47,625 bases of DNA from Acidobacterium sp. (GTDB lineage Bacteria > Acidobacteriota > Terriglobia > Terriglobales > Acidobacteriaceae). The position numbers and the translations under genes are program-made. The notes below the pieces were generated by a model. That model ran no database searches, had not been told where the DNA came from, and saw only the letters and a list, made by a program, of their open reading frames with translations. The stretch covers positions 1 through 47,625 of the forward strand of contig DAHUYD010000139.1 of NCBI GenBank assembly GCA_027315385.1, given 5' to 3'. Numbering within the stretch: position 1 is the stretch's first letter; every line of letters starts with the position of its first letter. Positions 7,458 to 16,457 of this stretch are shown piece after piece.

Positions 7458-8267
7458 TCACTGCTGAGAATTTGTTTCGCTCGGCGTTTGTACGGGTGCC
7501 CCGCTCGTCCCGGTCCCCGTCGCCATGCCTTTGCCGAGCAGCGATATCAGCTCCATCGGCAGCGGAAACACGATTGTCGTGTTCTTCTCAACTCCAATAT
7601 CGATCAGGGTCTGAAGATACTTTAGCTGTAGCGTATAGGGCTGCCTCGCCAGCAGGTCTGCCGCTTCCACCAGTCGCTGGGCGGCGGCGAACTCGCCTTC
7701 CGCGTTGATGATTTTCGACCGCTTTTCGCGTTCCGCCTCGGCTTGCCGCGCCATTGCCCGCAGCATGGAGTCCGGCAGGTCCACCTGCTTCACTTCCACG
7801 CTCACTACCTTCACGCCCCACGGTTCGGTGCGCTGATCGATGATGGTCTGGATGCGCTGGTTCAGCGCGTCACGGTGCGACAGCAGCCCGTCCAGTTCCA
7901 CCTCGCCCAACACGCTCCGCAGCGTGGTCTGCGCGAATTGCGAGGTCTGGTAAACGTAATTTGAGACTTCGATAACCGCCTTGGCCGGGTCCAGCACCCG
8001 CATCGTGATCACCGCGTTCACCTTAATGGTGACGTTGTCTTTGGTGATCACGTCCTGCGGCGGCACTTCCATCACTTCCTGACGCAGGGAAACCCGAACG
8101 ATCTGATCGAATGGCCGGAAGACGAAGATGACTCCCGGTCCTTTGGGCTGGGGCAGCGCTCGGCCCAGTCGGAAAATGACGCCCCGCTCGTACTCCCGCA
8201 GGATCTTAATGCAGTTCAGCAGATAGAGGATAACAATGGCGAGGAATACAAGAACAGGAATAGTCAT
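7458..8267 (-). CDS. Slipin (SPFH/band 7, stomatin-like) membrane protein
   Basis: The 269-residue protein has an N-terminal hydrophobic hairpin (about residues 3-20), then [20 protein letters not shown] and the SPFH domain with [38 protein letters not shown] and [19 protein letters not shown]. Coiled-coil [15 protein letters not shown] follows. Slipins form membrane microdomain-type oligomers and commonly sit beside an NfeD serine protease that cleaves them. Here the NfeD gene lies 60-odd bases upstream on the same strand. The predicted NfeD substrate, a hydrophobic C-terminal segment, may be [21 protein letters not shown]. Role: membrane organisation or quality control, by family analogy. 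Confidence 0.9.
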   Translation of the reverse strand: MTIPVLVFLAIVILYLLNCIKILREYERGVIFRLGRALPQPKGPGVIFVFRPFDQIVRVSLRQEVMEVPPQDVITKDNVTIKVNAVITMRVLDPAKAVIEVSNYVYQTSQFAQTTLRSVLGEVELDGLLSHRDALNQRIQTIIDQRTEPWGVKVVSVEVKQVDLPDSMLRAMARQAEAEREKRSKIINAEGEFAAAQRLVEAADLLARQPYTLQLKYLQTLIDIGVEKNTTIVFPLPMELISLLGKGMATGTGTSGAPVQTPSETNSQQ

Positions 8268-8329
8268 TATGCCGGGGTCCCTTACGCCCGGCCCGATTGT
8301 AACTCACGGCCGCGCAGGATCAGAGCAAA

Positions 8330-9697
8330 TTATCGCTGCGAAACACTCTCATGTACCGGCTCTACCAACAACGTCAGCCCCTGTACCGCCCGCACGCGCA
8401 CGTGATCTCCCGCAGCCACCGGCGTGCTGGACTCGGCGATCCAGAGTTCCCCATGCACCAGCACCTGCCCCCTGGGCGCTATGGGCTGCTGCGCAACCGC
8501 CTCGGCTCCCACCAGCGCCTCAGGTCCGAGTAATTGCTTATTGCGTTGCGCTCGCCATGCCAGCCGCACCAGCAGCGTCGTAATCAGGCCAAACGCCAGC
8601 CCCGTCGAAATCGCGGTCGCCATCTGCACCCGCATTTCCGGGATCGGCCCCGCCACCAATGTAAGCGTCCCCAGAATCAGCGCCGCCGTTCCCGTCAGCG
8701 CCAGAATCCCGTGACTCGGAAACTTCGCCTCCAGCACCATCAGGATCAGCGCCGCCACAATCAGCGCCAATGCCGTGTATCGCACCGGTAGCATATTCAG
8801 CGAGAACAGTGCCAGCAGGACCAGCAGCGTGCCCACGGCCCCTGGCACAATCGTTCCGGGATTGTGAAATTCCAGGTAAATCAGCAGTGCGCCGGCCAGC
8901 AGGATCAGCACGGCCACATTAGGATTCATCAGCGCGCCCATGATGGACTCGCGCAGATCCGGATCGACCGTCACCAGTTGCGCGCCCTTCGTGTGCAGCA
9001 CCACGGTACTGCCGTTGAAGCGCTTCACTGTGCGCCCGTCGATATCGCTCAGCAGCGTGGGAATATTCGGAGCCACCAGGTCGATGAGGTGCAGTTGCAG
9101 AGATTCATCCGCTGTGTATGACTTCGAGTGCGTCACCGCCTCCTGCGCCGCATCCACGCCACGCCCCCGCACCGAGACGTACGACCGCAGAAACGCCAGC
9201 GCGTCGTTCAGGATCTTCTCCTTCATCGTGTTGGAGACGCTGCCAACCTCAATCACCGGGTGCGCCGCGCCCGCTTCCGTCCCCGGCGACATCGCCGCCA
9301 GATCCGCTGATTCCATGATGAAAAAGCCCGCCGATCCGGCACGCGCACCCGAAGGCGCCACGTAGACAATCACCGGAGCCGGCGATGCCAGGATATCGGC
9401 CACCATTTGGCGCATGGAATCCAGAAGGCCGCCCGGCGTATCCATCACCACCAGCACCGCTTCCGCGTGCATGTCGCTGGCGCGTTCGATCCCGCGCTTC
9501 AAATAATCGGCGCTGATGGGCTGGACCGTGTCATCCAGATGAAGCACCACAATGGGGCGGCTCTGCGCCCGCGCGGTTCGCGGCATGCCGATCGCTGTCA
9601 GCACCGCCAATGCTGTCGCGGCTGCCAGAACCCATACCACCCCTCCGGTCCCCGCGCTCCGCCTCATGCACTCTTTGTCAGGTTCTCGCCGGTCCAT
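8330..9697 (-). CDS. NfeD-type membrane-bound serine protease (ClpP class)
   Basis: After a signal peptide, the protein has a ClpP-like protease domain (about residues 48-230), a multi-spanning membrane region (about 260-390) and a C-terminal NfeD OB-fold (ALVGAEAVAQ..., GELWIAESS..., VRVRAVQGLTLLVEP). The catalytic Ser122 sits in GARAGSAGFFI, and the general-base Lys is probably in MKEK (about 159-161), giving the Ser-Lys dyad known for PH1510-type stomatin peptidases. I use ATG 9697. ATG 9667 also gives a good signal peptide and has a weak AAAGAG ahead. An earlier start at 9742 would run into the upstream TPR gene. It is paired with the slipin gene, its probable substrate. Confidence 0.88.
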   Translation of the reverse strand: MDRREPDKECMRRSAGTGGVVWVLAAATALAVLTAIGMPRTARAQSRPIVVLHLDDTVQPISADYLKRGIERASDMHAEAVLVVMDTPGGLLDSMRQMVADILASPAPVIVYVAPSGARAGSAGFFIMESADLAAMSPGTEAGAAHPVIEVGSVSNTMKEKILNDALAFLRSYVSVRGRGVDAAQEAVTHSKSYTADESLQLHLIDLVAPNIPTLLSDIDGRTVKRFNGSTVVLHTKGAQLVTVDPDLRESIMGALMNPNVAVLILLAGALLIYLEFHNPGTIVPGAVGTLLVLLALFSLNMLPVRYTALALIVAALILMVLEAKFPSHGILALTGTAALILGTLTLVAGPIPEMRVQMATAISTGLAFGLITTLLVRLAWRAQRNKQLLGPEALVGAEAVAQQPIAPRGQVLVHGELWIAESSTPVAAGDHVRVRAVQGLTLLVEPVHESVSQR

Positions 9698-9713
9698 GGC
9701 AATCGCTCGCTCG

Positions 9714-11342
9714 CTACTGACTGCTGTTCTCCCGCTGCTCAACCGCCTGCCGTATCCCCTTCAGCCCGGTATTCTCCGGATCCAGCTGTTGCGCCCGCAC
9801 GATGTCTTGTTGCGCGGCAGTCAGCTGATTTGCCTGCAAATCCAGCTTCGCCAAAACCAGGTAGGCGGGCGCATTGGGCTGAATCCGAATCGAAGCGTTC
9901 GCCTCCTGGCGCGCCGCGCCCGGATTCCCGTCGCGCTCCCACACCGCGGCAAGGCCCGCATGGCCAGGGGCGGAAGCCGAGTCGGCAGCCAGAGCCTCAC
10001 GATACTCCCGTTCCGCCTCCAGCACCAGCCCGCGCTGGAAGAATGCGTTGCCCTCATGGACCAGTGCCGCTGAGCGTTCCGTAGCCGGCATGGAGGCCAG
10101 CCTCATCGCCTGAATCTGCTCCAGCTCGAAGGCCGCCTGGCGGACCTCTGTATCGCTGTAGCTCGCCTTGATCCGCTCCAGCGGTCCCTGCCAGTCCGTG
10201 ATCGCGTGGCCGGGATCCGGATTCGCTGGTGGCGGAGTCTTCAGTTGTGCCTCGAATGCCTGTGCTTCAGCATCGGACGGATGCAGCTTCAGCGTCTCCT
10301 GCAATTGGTCCAGCGCCCCGGACGTATCTCCCTTCCGGGCCAGGGAAACTGCCAGATTGAAGTGGTAGTCAGGATCGCGGGGATCAGCTTCGACCGCCTG
10401 CCGAAACATCCCCGTCGCATCCTTCCCGCGCCGGCTGGCGGCCACGCCCTGGTTGTTCACCACTTCCGGCAGCGCCATACGCCGGCTGTCGAAAGCGAAG
10501 GCGTCCTCAGCCTCGCGATAATTGCCCATGTGGAACAACGCCATTCCCCGGTAGAAATCCGCCTGCAAAGCATTTGGGTCAGTCGTCGGCATCCGGCCCA
10601 GCGTCGCGGCGGCCTCCGGGAACTCCTGGTCCCGGAAGTAGGCCAGACCCAGTTGCAGCCACGCGGGAGCGAACTGCGGATCCAGACGCACTGCCGCGCG
10701 CAGGTGCGTTAGCTGCTCGTCGGGCGTATTCGCCCCGAGCCCCTGAATGTACTGCTCAAACGCATCGGCGTGCAGATCGCCATCCGCTACCAGAAAGGTC
10801 TGCTTGTCGACCGCGAATTGCGGATCGAGTTCCTTCGCCACCTTCCAGGCCAGCCGGTCCAGCAGGGTCACCAGCTGGGTCTGCGGTCCGGTCTCGGTCA
10901 CATTCGCCCCAAGCCGCAGCGCGGGAAGGTCCAGGATTTCGGCCGTCGCCGTCAATTGCTGGTTCTGGTCCACCGTATAGCTGCCGAAGATCACGTAATC
11001 CGCGTCCACCATCTGCGCAATGCGGATGGTCATGGCCCGCGACGGCTGCAGATTCAGCGGCAAACCCAGGTGGTCGAACGCGTACAGCCGGTCTCCCCGC
11101 CCGATCGCCATATAGCCGGAGGAGTTGAGCCGCCGGTTCAGAATGTCAGGGAAGGCCTCGCCAATCCAGTTCAATCCCGCCGCGTTCGTACGATTTGCGA
11201 ACGGAAGCACCAGCAAAAGTCGCCCATGCATCCCCGGTGACCCGGCGGGTTTGGTCTGCGCGGGGTCCTGAGCCAGCGCGCCGCTTGCGGCAACCAGCAA
11301 AATCCATCCGAAAAGAGGGCGAAATCGGCGAAATATGAGCAC
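9714..11342 (-). CDS. Secreted TolB-like/FlgO-like domain protein with TPR repeats
   Basis: The 542-residue product starts at a GTG (11340-11342) and opens with a signal peptide (FGWILLVAASGALAQ). Residues about 38-170 resemble the TolB-like N-terminal domain seen in FlgO/CsgG-type proteins (LLVLPFANRT, GEAFPDILNRRL, ADYVIFGSYTVDQNQQLTATAEI). The rest is tetratricopeptide repeats, for example LRAAVRLDPQFAPAWLQLGL, AVEADPRDPDYHFNLAVSLA and YREALAADSASAPGHAGLAA. No catalytic motif is seen, so it probably acts as an assembly scaffold in the periplasm. It heads the minus-strand operon with NfeD, slipin and SPOR genes, which ties it to envelope organisation. Confidence 0.78.
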   Translation of the reverse strand: MLIFRRFRPLFGWILLVAASGALAQDPAQTKPAGSPGMHGRLLLVLPFANRTNAAGLNWIGEAFPDILNRRLNSSGYMAIGRGDRLYAFDHLGLPLNLQPSRAMTIRIAQMVDADYVIFGSYTVDQNQQLTATAEILDLPALRLGANVTETGPQTQLVTLLDRLAWKVAKELDPQFAVDKQTFLVADGDLHADAFEQYIQGLGANTPDEQLTHLRAAVRLDPQFAPAWLQLGLAYFRDQEFPEAAATLGRMPTTDPNALQADFYRGMALFHMGNYREAEDAFAFDSRRMALPEVVNNQGVAASRRGKDATGMFRQAVEADPRDPDYHFNLAVSLARKGDTSGALDQLQETLKLHPSDAEAQAFEAQLKTPPPANPDPGHAITDWQGPLERIKASYSDTEVRQAAFELEQIQAMRLASMPATERSAALVHEGNAFFQRGLVLEAEREYREALAADSASAPGHAGLAAVWERDGNPGAARQEANASIRIQPNAPAYLVLAKLDLQANQLTAAQQDIVRAQQLDPENTGLKGIRQAVEQRENSSQ

Positions 11343-11430
11343 GACAAGAGAATTATAGGTTGGCGGCCCGCCGCGCCTCCCGAATCCACCCCTCCGAGGC
11401 TCCGCTGCATCTTCTCAAGAGGAGGCGGCG

Positions 11431-11982
11431 ATGAGCGGCGAGAAAAAGCATCATCTGGCCAGGGGTGTGTTGGCCGGCGCGGGGGCGGGCCTGGCGGCGT
11501 CGTGGGTTATGAATGTGTTCATAGCGGGCCCTGGTGCCAAATTGCACCATGCGCTCCAATCGGACGTTGACCGGCGGAAAGAGCGTGAACAGGAGCAGCG
11601 GCGCCAGGACCAGGGCGAACCGAAGGTCGACGCTACCATGAAGGCCGCCGATTCCATCGCCGCTGCCGTTAAAGGCGGCGAACACCTTTCGCTGGAGGCG
11701 AGGCGGAAAGGCGGACCCATCGTCCATTACGGGTTTGGCGGCCTCGCCGGAGCCCTCTACGGCGGCCTGGCCGAGTATTCAAGCCTTGTGCGCACCGGCC
11801 TCGGCGCCGGATTCGGAGCGGCACTGTTTGCCGGAGCCGACCTTGTCGCTGTTCCCGCCTTTCATCTGTCGCCTCCGCTCAAGGAATCTCCCGTCAGGTC
11901 GCTGGCCACTCCCTTCACTGCGCACCTGGTCTACGGCGCAACGACAGAACTGCTGCGGCGGGTGTTTCGGGCGGCAATCTGA
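11431..11982 (+). CDS. DUF1440-like (YagU-type) inner-membrane protein
   Basis: The 183-residue protein has an N-terminal glycine-rich hydrophobic segment (GVLAGAGAGLAASWVMNVFI), a charged hydrophilic stretch (about 50-100), then further Gly/Ala-rich segments (YGFGGLAGALYGGLAEY, GLGAGFGAALFAGADLV) and HLVYGATTELLRR near the C-terminus. This layout matches DUF1440/YagU membrane proteins, linked to acid tolerance in E. coli. The function here is unknown. AGGAGG lies 7 bases before the ATG. Its TGA stop abuts the stop of the convergent FecR gene, the two forming the palindrome TGATCA (11980-11985). Confidence 0.6.
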   Translation: MSGEKKHHLARGVLAGAGAGLAASWVMNVFIAGPGAKLHHALQSDVDRRKEREQEQRRQDQGEPKVDATMKAADSIAAAVKGGEHLSLEARRKGGPIVHYGFGGLAGALYGGLAEYSSLVRTGLGAGFGAALFAGADLVAVPAFHLSPPLKESPVRSLATPFTAHLVYGATTELLRRVFRAAI

Positions 11983-13494
11983 TCAGTGGTGACTCGCGGC
12001 TACCCCGCCTCCGCCAGCCCGCGGTCCCCCGGCGCCCATCGCCGGACCCGGCGCCATCGAAACCCGCCCGGCAAAACCGGTGCCACCCATGTTCGGTACT
12101 CCGCCTGCCATCGCATTTCTCGGGATGAAGCCATCCGCCGACGGCATGACTGGGGGCGGAGCGAACCCACGGTGAATCATAACCGGCGCCAGTTGGCTGG
12201 TCCCTGCGCGGGAAGGGCCTCTCATAGCTCCCCCATCGCGGTCAATGCTCAGGTAGACGGGGGTGCTCGCTGTGCCGCGGCGCAAGCTGACGTGAGAGAA
12301 ATGCCGCAGATTCCCCAGCCCTTCGCGGGGAATGCCAAATCCGGCCGAGTCCTTGCGGAATATGAAGGAGCCCTTCCGGTTGACATCGGAAACCACCAGA
12401 GGCCTTGTCATCACCACCATCAGACCTATGCCTCCTGGAGCCGGTGGGCGCCCCGGCGGACGAGGCAGCTGAGGACGATTGCGAGATACAAGGCCTGTTG
12501 TGCTGACGGCAGGCACATTCCCCAGCCCGTTCCACGCCCCGCCCGGGGCCCATCCCCAGCCGTTGCCCGGGCAATAAGACCACGAACCGTAGTGATAGGG
12601 CATCCATCCCCACGGATACGGCGAAACCCACGAATATCCCGCGTTGCCGTACCACGCCCAAACTCCATTAGCGTACGGAGACCACGCTGCGCCGGAGAAG
12701 TACGGGTACCACATCGTTCCGCAGCCTCCCATATTGTTGAATGCTCCGTAGTAAGCCAAATCGTTCACCCCGTAAGAAGCGGGAGCATTTCCGAAAGCGG
12801 AGAGCAGGGCCACCCGTTCGTGATACTGGGTCGACTGCCGATCCCAGGCGTCGAGCGATTCCGCAGCCACGTCCCTGCTCACTGAGGGATAGCCGGGCCT
12901 GGTGAAGGAAAACGATACAGTTCTCTTGTGCGGAACCGTCACCATGCCGTCGGCCCCGTTCACCTGCACCGTCCCGCCCAGCACTGCAAGCTGCGCTCCC
13001 ATCTCATTCACACTCAGCCGAACGTGGCTCAGGGGCGCCAGCCGCAGCTCCTCCGGCGCGGTTCCGGGTCCGAACATCAACGTGACATCGCTCTCCCGGT
13101 TCTTCACCAGGCTCACATAAGCCATGCCGCGGAGCACGCGCACCTCTGTCACTGGCGTGCCCGACGCGGTCCGCTCCAGCTCGGGAAACTCCACTTCGCT
13201 GTCCGGAGCCACCCGCACCGTGCTGTTGTCCTCGAACTCAATCTCGGCAACCCCGGCTTCGGTCCGGATACGGCTGGATTCAATCACCGGCAGATTCTGG
13301 ATGGCGGGCTCGAAGCCGCGGCCAACGCCACGGTCCATCTGTACGGCGCCTATTAATTCGCTCAGGCGCACTATGCGAACTTTCGACATTCCCGCCGGCG
13401 ATGCGTTAGCCGATATCGTTTGTGCCTCAAGAGCGGGTGCGGCGAGCAGCAGAACGAGAATGTATGCCGCGTTGGGAGCGGAGATCGTGCGCAT
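11983..13494 (-). CDS. Secreted FecR-domain protein with Trp/Tyr/Gly-rich DUF6600-type region
   Basis: The 503-residue protein has a signal peptide (ILVLLLAAPALEAQT). A FecR-like beta domain follows (about 80-200: ESSRIRTEAGVAEIEFED, STVRVAPDSEVEFPEL, VTEVRVLRGMAYVSL). The central region is rich in Trp, Tyr, Pro and Gly (PYANGVWAWYGNAGYSWVSP, WGWMPYHYGSWSYCPGNGWG), as in DUF6600 proteins. The C-terminal 150 residues are low-complexity Gly/Pro/Met-rich and likely disordered. FecR domains usually sense or transmit signals across envelopes, but no transmembrane helix or sigma partner is adjacent, so it is probably an exported structural or wall-associated protein. The role is unknown. Confidence 0.75.
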   Translation of the reverse strand: MRTISAPNAAYILVLLLAAPALEAQTISANASPAGMSKVRIVRLSELIGAVQMDRGVGRGFEPAIQNLPVIESSRIRTEAGVAEIEFEDNSTVRVAPDSEVEFPELERTASGTPVTEVRVLRGMAYVSLVKNRESDVTLMFGPGTAPEELRLAPLSHVRLSVNEMGAQLAVLGGTVQVNGADGMVTVPHKRTVSFSFTRPGYPSVSRDVAAESLDAWDRQSTQYHERVALLSAFGNAPASYGVNDLAYYGAFNNMGGCGTMWYPYFSGAAWSPYANGVWAWYGNAGYSWVSPYPWGWMPYHYGSWSYCPGNGWGWAPGGAWNGLGNVPAVSTTGLVSRNRPQLPRPPGRPPAPGGIGLMVVMTRPLVVSDVNRKGSFIFRKDSAGFGIPREGLGNLRHFSHVSLRRGTASTPVYLSIDRDGGAMRGPSRAGTSQLAPVMIHRGFAPPPVMPSADGFIPRNAMAGGVPNMGGTGFAGRVSMAPGPAMGAGGPRAGGGGVAASHH

Positions 13495-13611
13495 GGTCTA
13501 CCTCCTTCTAAATACGAACGGAAGCAGGATGCTTCGGCGGGCAGGCCGGAACACGATGCGAGCGTATGCTAGCACACTTGTAACTACGCGCGCAGCAGCG
13601 CTTTGCCGCGG

Positions 13612-14379
13612 CTAATGGCTGGACCAGGTCTTGTCCGCCGCATGGCAGAGCGTCTCCAGCGGGCACTCGATGCAACGCGGTTTCCGGGCCACGCAGATCT
13701 GCCGCCCGTGATGAATCAGCTCGTGAGAAAAGCTGATCCAGCGGTCCCGCGGAATAATGCGCATCAGGTCCTCTTCAACCCGCTTCGGATCGCCGGACTG
13801 GCTCAGGCCCAGCCGCTGTGACAGGCGCAGGACGTGCGTATCGACCACCACGCCTTCCGCTTTGTGAAAAGCAACCCCCAGAACAACGTTCCCCGTCTTG
13901 CGGGCAACGCCTGGCAGTGTGAGGAGTTGATCCATACTGTCGGGAACCTTGCCGCCGAAATCTGCTACTACCTTCTTTGCCGCACCGGACAGCGATCTTG
14001 CCTTGTTGCGGAAGAATCCTGTCGAACGGATCTCCTCCTCGATGGCAGGCAAAGACGCCTGGGCAAACGCAGCCGGGGTGGGGAATTTCCTGAAGAGCTC
14101 CGGCGTCACCATGTTCACCCGCGCATCCGTGCATTGTGCTGACAGAATCGTCGCCACCAGCAGCTCCCAGGCGCTCCGGTGATGCAGCGCGCATTCTGCA
14201 TTCGGATAGGCAGCCTGGAGACGGCGTAGAAGTTCGGCGATCCGCGCTGGACCGGCTCTCCGTGAGGATTTGCCGGCATTCGCCTTCTTCGGGCTGTTCG
14301 GGGACTGGGCTGGCTTGCGAGGCCTGGATTTTCCGGAAGCTCTGTTCGGGGCTTTCTTTACGGATTTCTTTGCGGGCAT
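13612..14379 (-). CDS. nth: Endonuclease III (DNA glycosylase/AP lyase) with basic N-terminal tail
   Basis: Nth removes oxidised pyrimidines and nicks at abasic sites. With the start at ATG 14379 the protein has 255 residues. An Lys/Arg/Ser/Pro-rich tail (1-43) is followed by the HhH-GPD core. The core holds the helix-hairpin-helix LTLPGVARKTGNVV with catalytic Lys161, VVVDTHV with catalytic Asp180, and a C-X6-C-X2-C-X5-C 4Fe-4S cluster (Cys229, 236, 239, 245). An in-frame ATG at 14463 would add 28 residues. Neither start has a clear ribosome binding site, and I prefer MPAKKSVKK as the tail. It follows eda closely on the same strand, with no evident functional link. Confidence 0.93.
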   Translation of the reverse strand: MPAKKSVKKAPNRASGKSRPRKPAQSPNSPKKANAGKSSRRAGPARIAELLRRLQAAYPNAECALHHRSAWELLVATILSAQCTDARVNMVTPELFRKFPTPAAFAQASLPAIEEEIRSTGFFRNKARSLSGAAKKVVADFGGKVPDSMDQLLTLPGVARKTGNVVLGVAFHKAEGVVVDTHVLRLSQRLGLSQSGDPKRVEEDLMRIIPRDRWISFSHELIHHGRQICVARKPRCIECPLETLCHAADKTWSSH

Positions 14380-14472
14380 GAAAGGAATTGTAGTGCTCAC
14401 AGATGGATCCAGCACCACAGGAGCGCCGCGCTCCTGGCGCCGTCCGTCCGGGGGTATGGACATGGCGCCGGT

Positions 14473-15126
14473 TCACATCCCTGCGCGGGCCATGGCCACA
14501 ATATTTAGGTAAGCCCGCGCGGTCGCCGTTACGGCCTCGGCATCGCCCCGAGCGATAGCCTGCGCATTCACGAGATCGGAGCCGACCCCCAGCGCGCAGG
14601 CTCCCGCCCTCAGAAACTCAGCCGCCGTCTGCAGCGTAACCCCGCCCGTCGGGATCAGCCGCAGTTCAGGAAACGGCGCAAGCAGCGCTCTAAGGTAGCT
14701 GGCCCCCCCAACAGCCGAGCAGGGAAAGATCTTCACGTAGTCCGCCCCGGCGCGCCATGCGGTGATCGCCTCGGTGGGTGTCAGCGCCCCTGGGATCGAG
14801 AGCTTCCCCCGTGCTTTCGTCGCGGCGATCACTTCCGGGTGCAGGCTCGGCGACACGACGAACTCGGCTCCGGCCACAATCGTCGCCTCCGCGTCCTCCG
14901 CCGTGGTCACCGTTCCCGAGCCCAGCAGCAGCCGGTTGCCGTACTCGGATTTCAGCGCTCGCAGCAGGTCGACGGCGCCGGGCACCGTCATCGTCACTTC
15001 GATGACTGTGACACCCCCGGCAACCAGAGCCTCCACCAGCGCATGGGCTTCATCGCCCGACCGCGCGCGCAGCACAGGGATAATCCCCGAGTGTTCGATC
15101 CTGTCCTTTGTATTGTCTGGCGACAT
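14473..15126 (-). CDS. eda: 2-dehydro-3-deoxyphosphogluconate (KDPG) aldolase
   Basis: This class I aldolase splits KDPG to pyruvate and glyceraldehyde 3-phosphate, the last step of Entner-Doudoroff and uronate breakdown. The 217-residue length is typical. Seen motifs are SGIIPVLRA, the general-base Glu43 in VIEVTMTVPGA, LLGSGTV, VSPSLHPEV, and the Schiff-base Lys132 in GADYVKIFPC, then IPTGGV and ALGVGSDLV. The gene lies 43 bases after the KDG kinase gene, so kinase and aldolase are presumably co-transcribed. Together they take KDG to pyruvate and glyceraldehyde 3-phosphate. Confidence 0.92.
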   Translation of the reverse strand: MSPDNTKDRIEHSGIIPVLRARSGDEAHALVEALVAGGVTVIEVTMTVPGAVDLLRALKSEYGNRLLLGSGTVTTAEDAEATIVAGAEFVVSPSLHPEVIAATKARGKLSIPGALTPTEAITAWRAGADYVKIFPCSAVGGASYLRALLAPFPELRLIPTGGVTLQTAAEFLRAGACALGVGSDLVNAQAIARGDAEAVTATARAYLNIVAMARAGM

Positions 15127-15169
15127 AAAGAGAGCCCTTCCTAAGCTGGTAGGAAATTCCCATGAAAAC

Positions 15170-16267
15170 TTACCGCGCGATTCTCGCCGAGCCGCCCTGC
15201 ATCACGCGCTCGACTTCCGCCAGCGTTGCCATGCTGGTATCTCCAGGTGTGGTCATGGCGAGCGCCCCATGCGCGACGCCGCAGCGCACAGCCCACTCCG
15301 TCCCTTTGCCCTGGAGCAGGCCGTAAATAAGGCCCGACGCAAAAGAATCGCCCCCGCCCACGCGGTCCAGAATTTCGATCTCCCGCTGAGCGGTGTGCGC
15401 AATCTCATCCCCGCACAGCGCCATCGCTCCCCATGCGTTCCGCGTGGCGGTATGCGCGGTGCGCAGCGTCGTGGCGATCAACCGCAGGTTCGGATACGCT
15501 GCGGCGACTTCGCGCAGCATCCGTTCATAGGCGCCGGGGGGTAACTCGCCGAAGTCGTCGGACACGCCATGGGGCGCGATCCCCAGCATGGCTGCGAAAT
15601 CCTCTTCGTTTCCCAACAGCACGTCCGCCTGTCGAACCAGCTCGCGGTTCACTTCCTGGGCCCGCGCTTTCCCGCCGATGGATTTCCATAGCGACTCGCG
15701 ATAGTTCAGGTCGCACGAGATGGGTGTGCCGGCCCGCCGTGCGGCCGCTGCCGCCTCCAGTGCGACCGCCGGCGTGGTTTCCGAGAGTGCCGCGAAAATG
15801 CCGCCGGTATGAAACCAGCGAGCCCCCTTCTGTCCTCCGAATATCTCGTCCCAGGCAAAGTCACCAGGCTTCAATCCGGCGACGGCCGTGTGGCCGCGGT
15901 CGGAGCAGCCGGCCGCGGCACGGACACCGAATCCCCGCTCCGTGAAGTTCAGCCCGTTCCGCACCGTGCGGCCTGCCCCGTCGCAGGGAACCCACCGGAT
16001 CAGCGTAGTATCCACTCCACCCTGGAGCATCAGGTCTTCCACCAGCCGGCCTACGGGATTATCGGCAAGCGCCGTCACGATGCCGGTGCGCAGCCCGAAA
16101 CAGCGGCGCAGGCCGCGTGCCACGTTGTATTCGCCGCCTCCCTCCCATACCTGAAAGTGTCGCGCTGTGTGAATCCGGCCTTCCAGCGGATCGAACCGAA
16201 GCATTACTTCGCCGAGAGAGAGTAAATCCCATCGGGCAGGGCCTTCCTTGAGATGAAGAGCTTCCAT
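15170..16267 (-). CDS. kdgK: 2-keto-3-deoxygluconate kinase (PfkB family)
   Basis: PfkB-family sugar kinase expected to phosphorylate KDG to KDPG. Seen motifs are LLSLGEVMLRFDP, the substrate-side GGGEYNVARGL, the sugar-kinase strand ISCDLNYRESLW, LLGNEEDFAAMLG, and RVGGGDSFASGLIYGLL carrying the catalytic Asp and anion hole. I start at ATG 16267 (MEALHLKEG), 364 residues, with GGGAG about 11 bases upstream. An in-frame upstream start at 16363 would add 32 residues lacking family similarity. The pairing with KDPG aldolase makes KDG the likely substrate. The gene diverges from a sugar isomerase/epimerase gene across about 190 bases. Confidence 0.88.
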   Translation of the reverse strand: MEALHLKEGPARWDLLSLGEVMLRFDPLEGRIHTARHFQVWEGGGEYNVARGLRRCFGLRTGIVTALADNPVGRLVEDLMLQGGVDTTLIRWVPCDGAGRTVRNGLNFTERGFGVRAAAGCSDRGHTAVAGLKPGDFAWDEIFGGQKGARWFHTGGIFAALSETTPAVALEAAAAARRAGTPISCDLNYRESLWKSIGGKARAQEVNRELVRQADVLLGNEEDFAAMLGIAPHGVSDDFGELPPGAYERMLREVAAAYPNLRLIATTLRTAHTATRNAWGAMALCGDEIAHTAQREIEILDRVGGGDSFASGLIYGLLQGKGTEWAVRCGVAHGALAMTTPGDTSMATLAEVERVMQGGSARIAR

Positions 16268-16457
16268 GGGAATATTGTCTCCCGGCCATGCCGCGAGCAG
16301 GGAACTGAATGCCGGTTTGCGCGCTTCTCCCGGCGGCCGATTCGCACCGGATCTCCACCGCACTACATCTTCCCTGCTATAAGGACGGAGGCTGTCCTCG
16401 CGCTATCATGGCAGCCTGCAGCAAACAGATGGCCGCAGGATACTGGAGAACAATGCC

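Noticed and set aside
6880-7467. 195-codon Gly/Val-rich frame opposite the SPOR gene
   Set aside because: Low complexity, the mirror image of the Pro/Ala/Thr linker of the SPOR protein.
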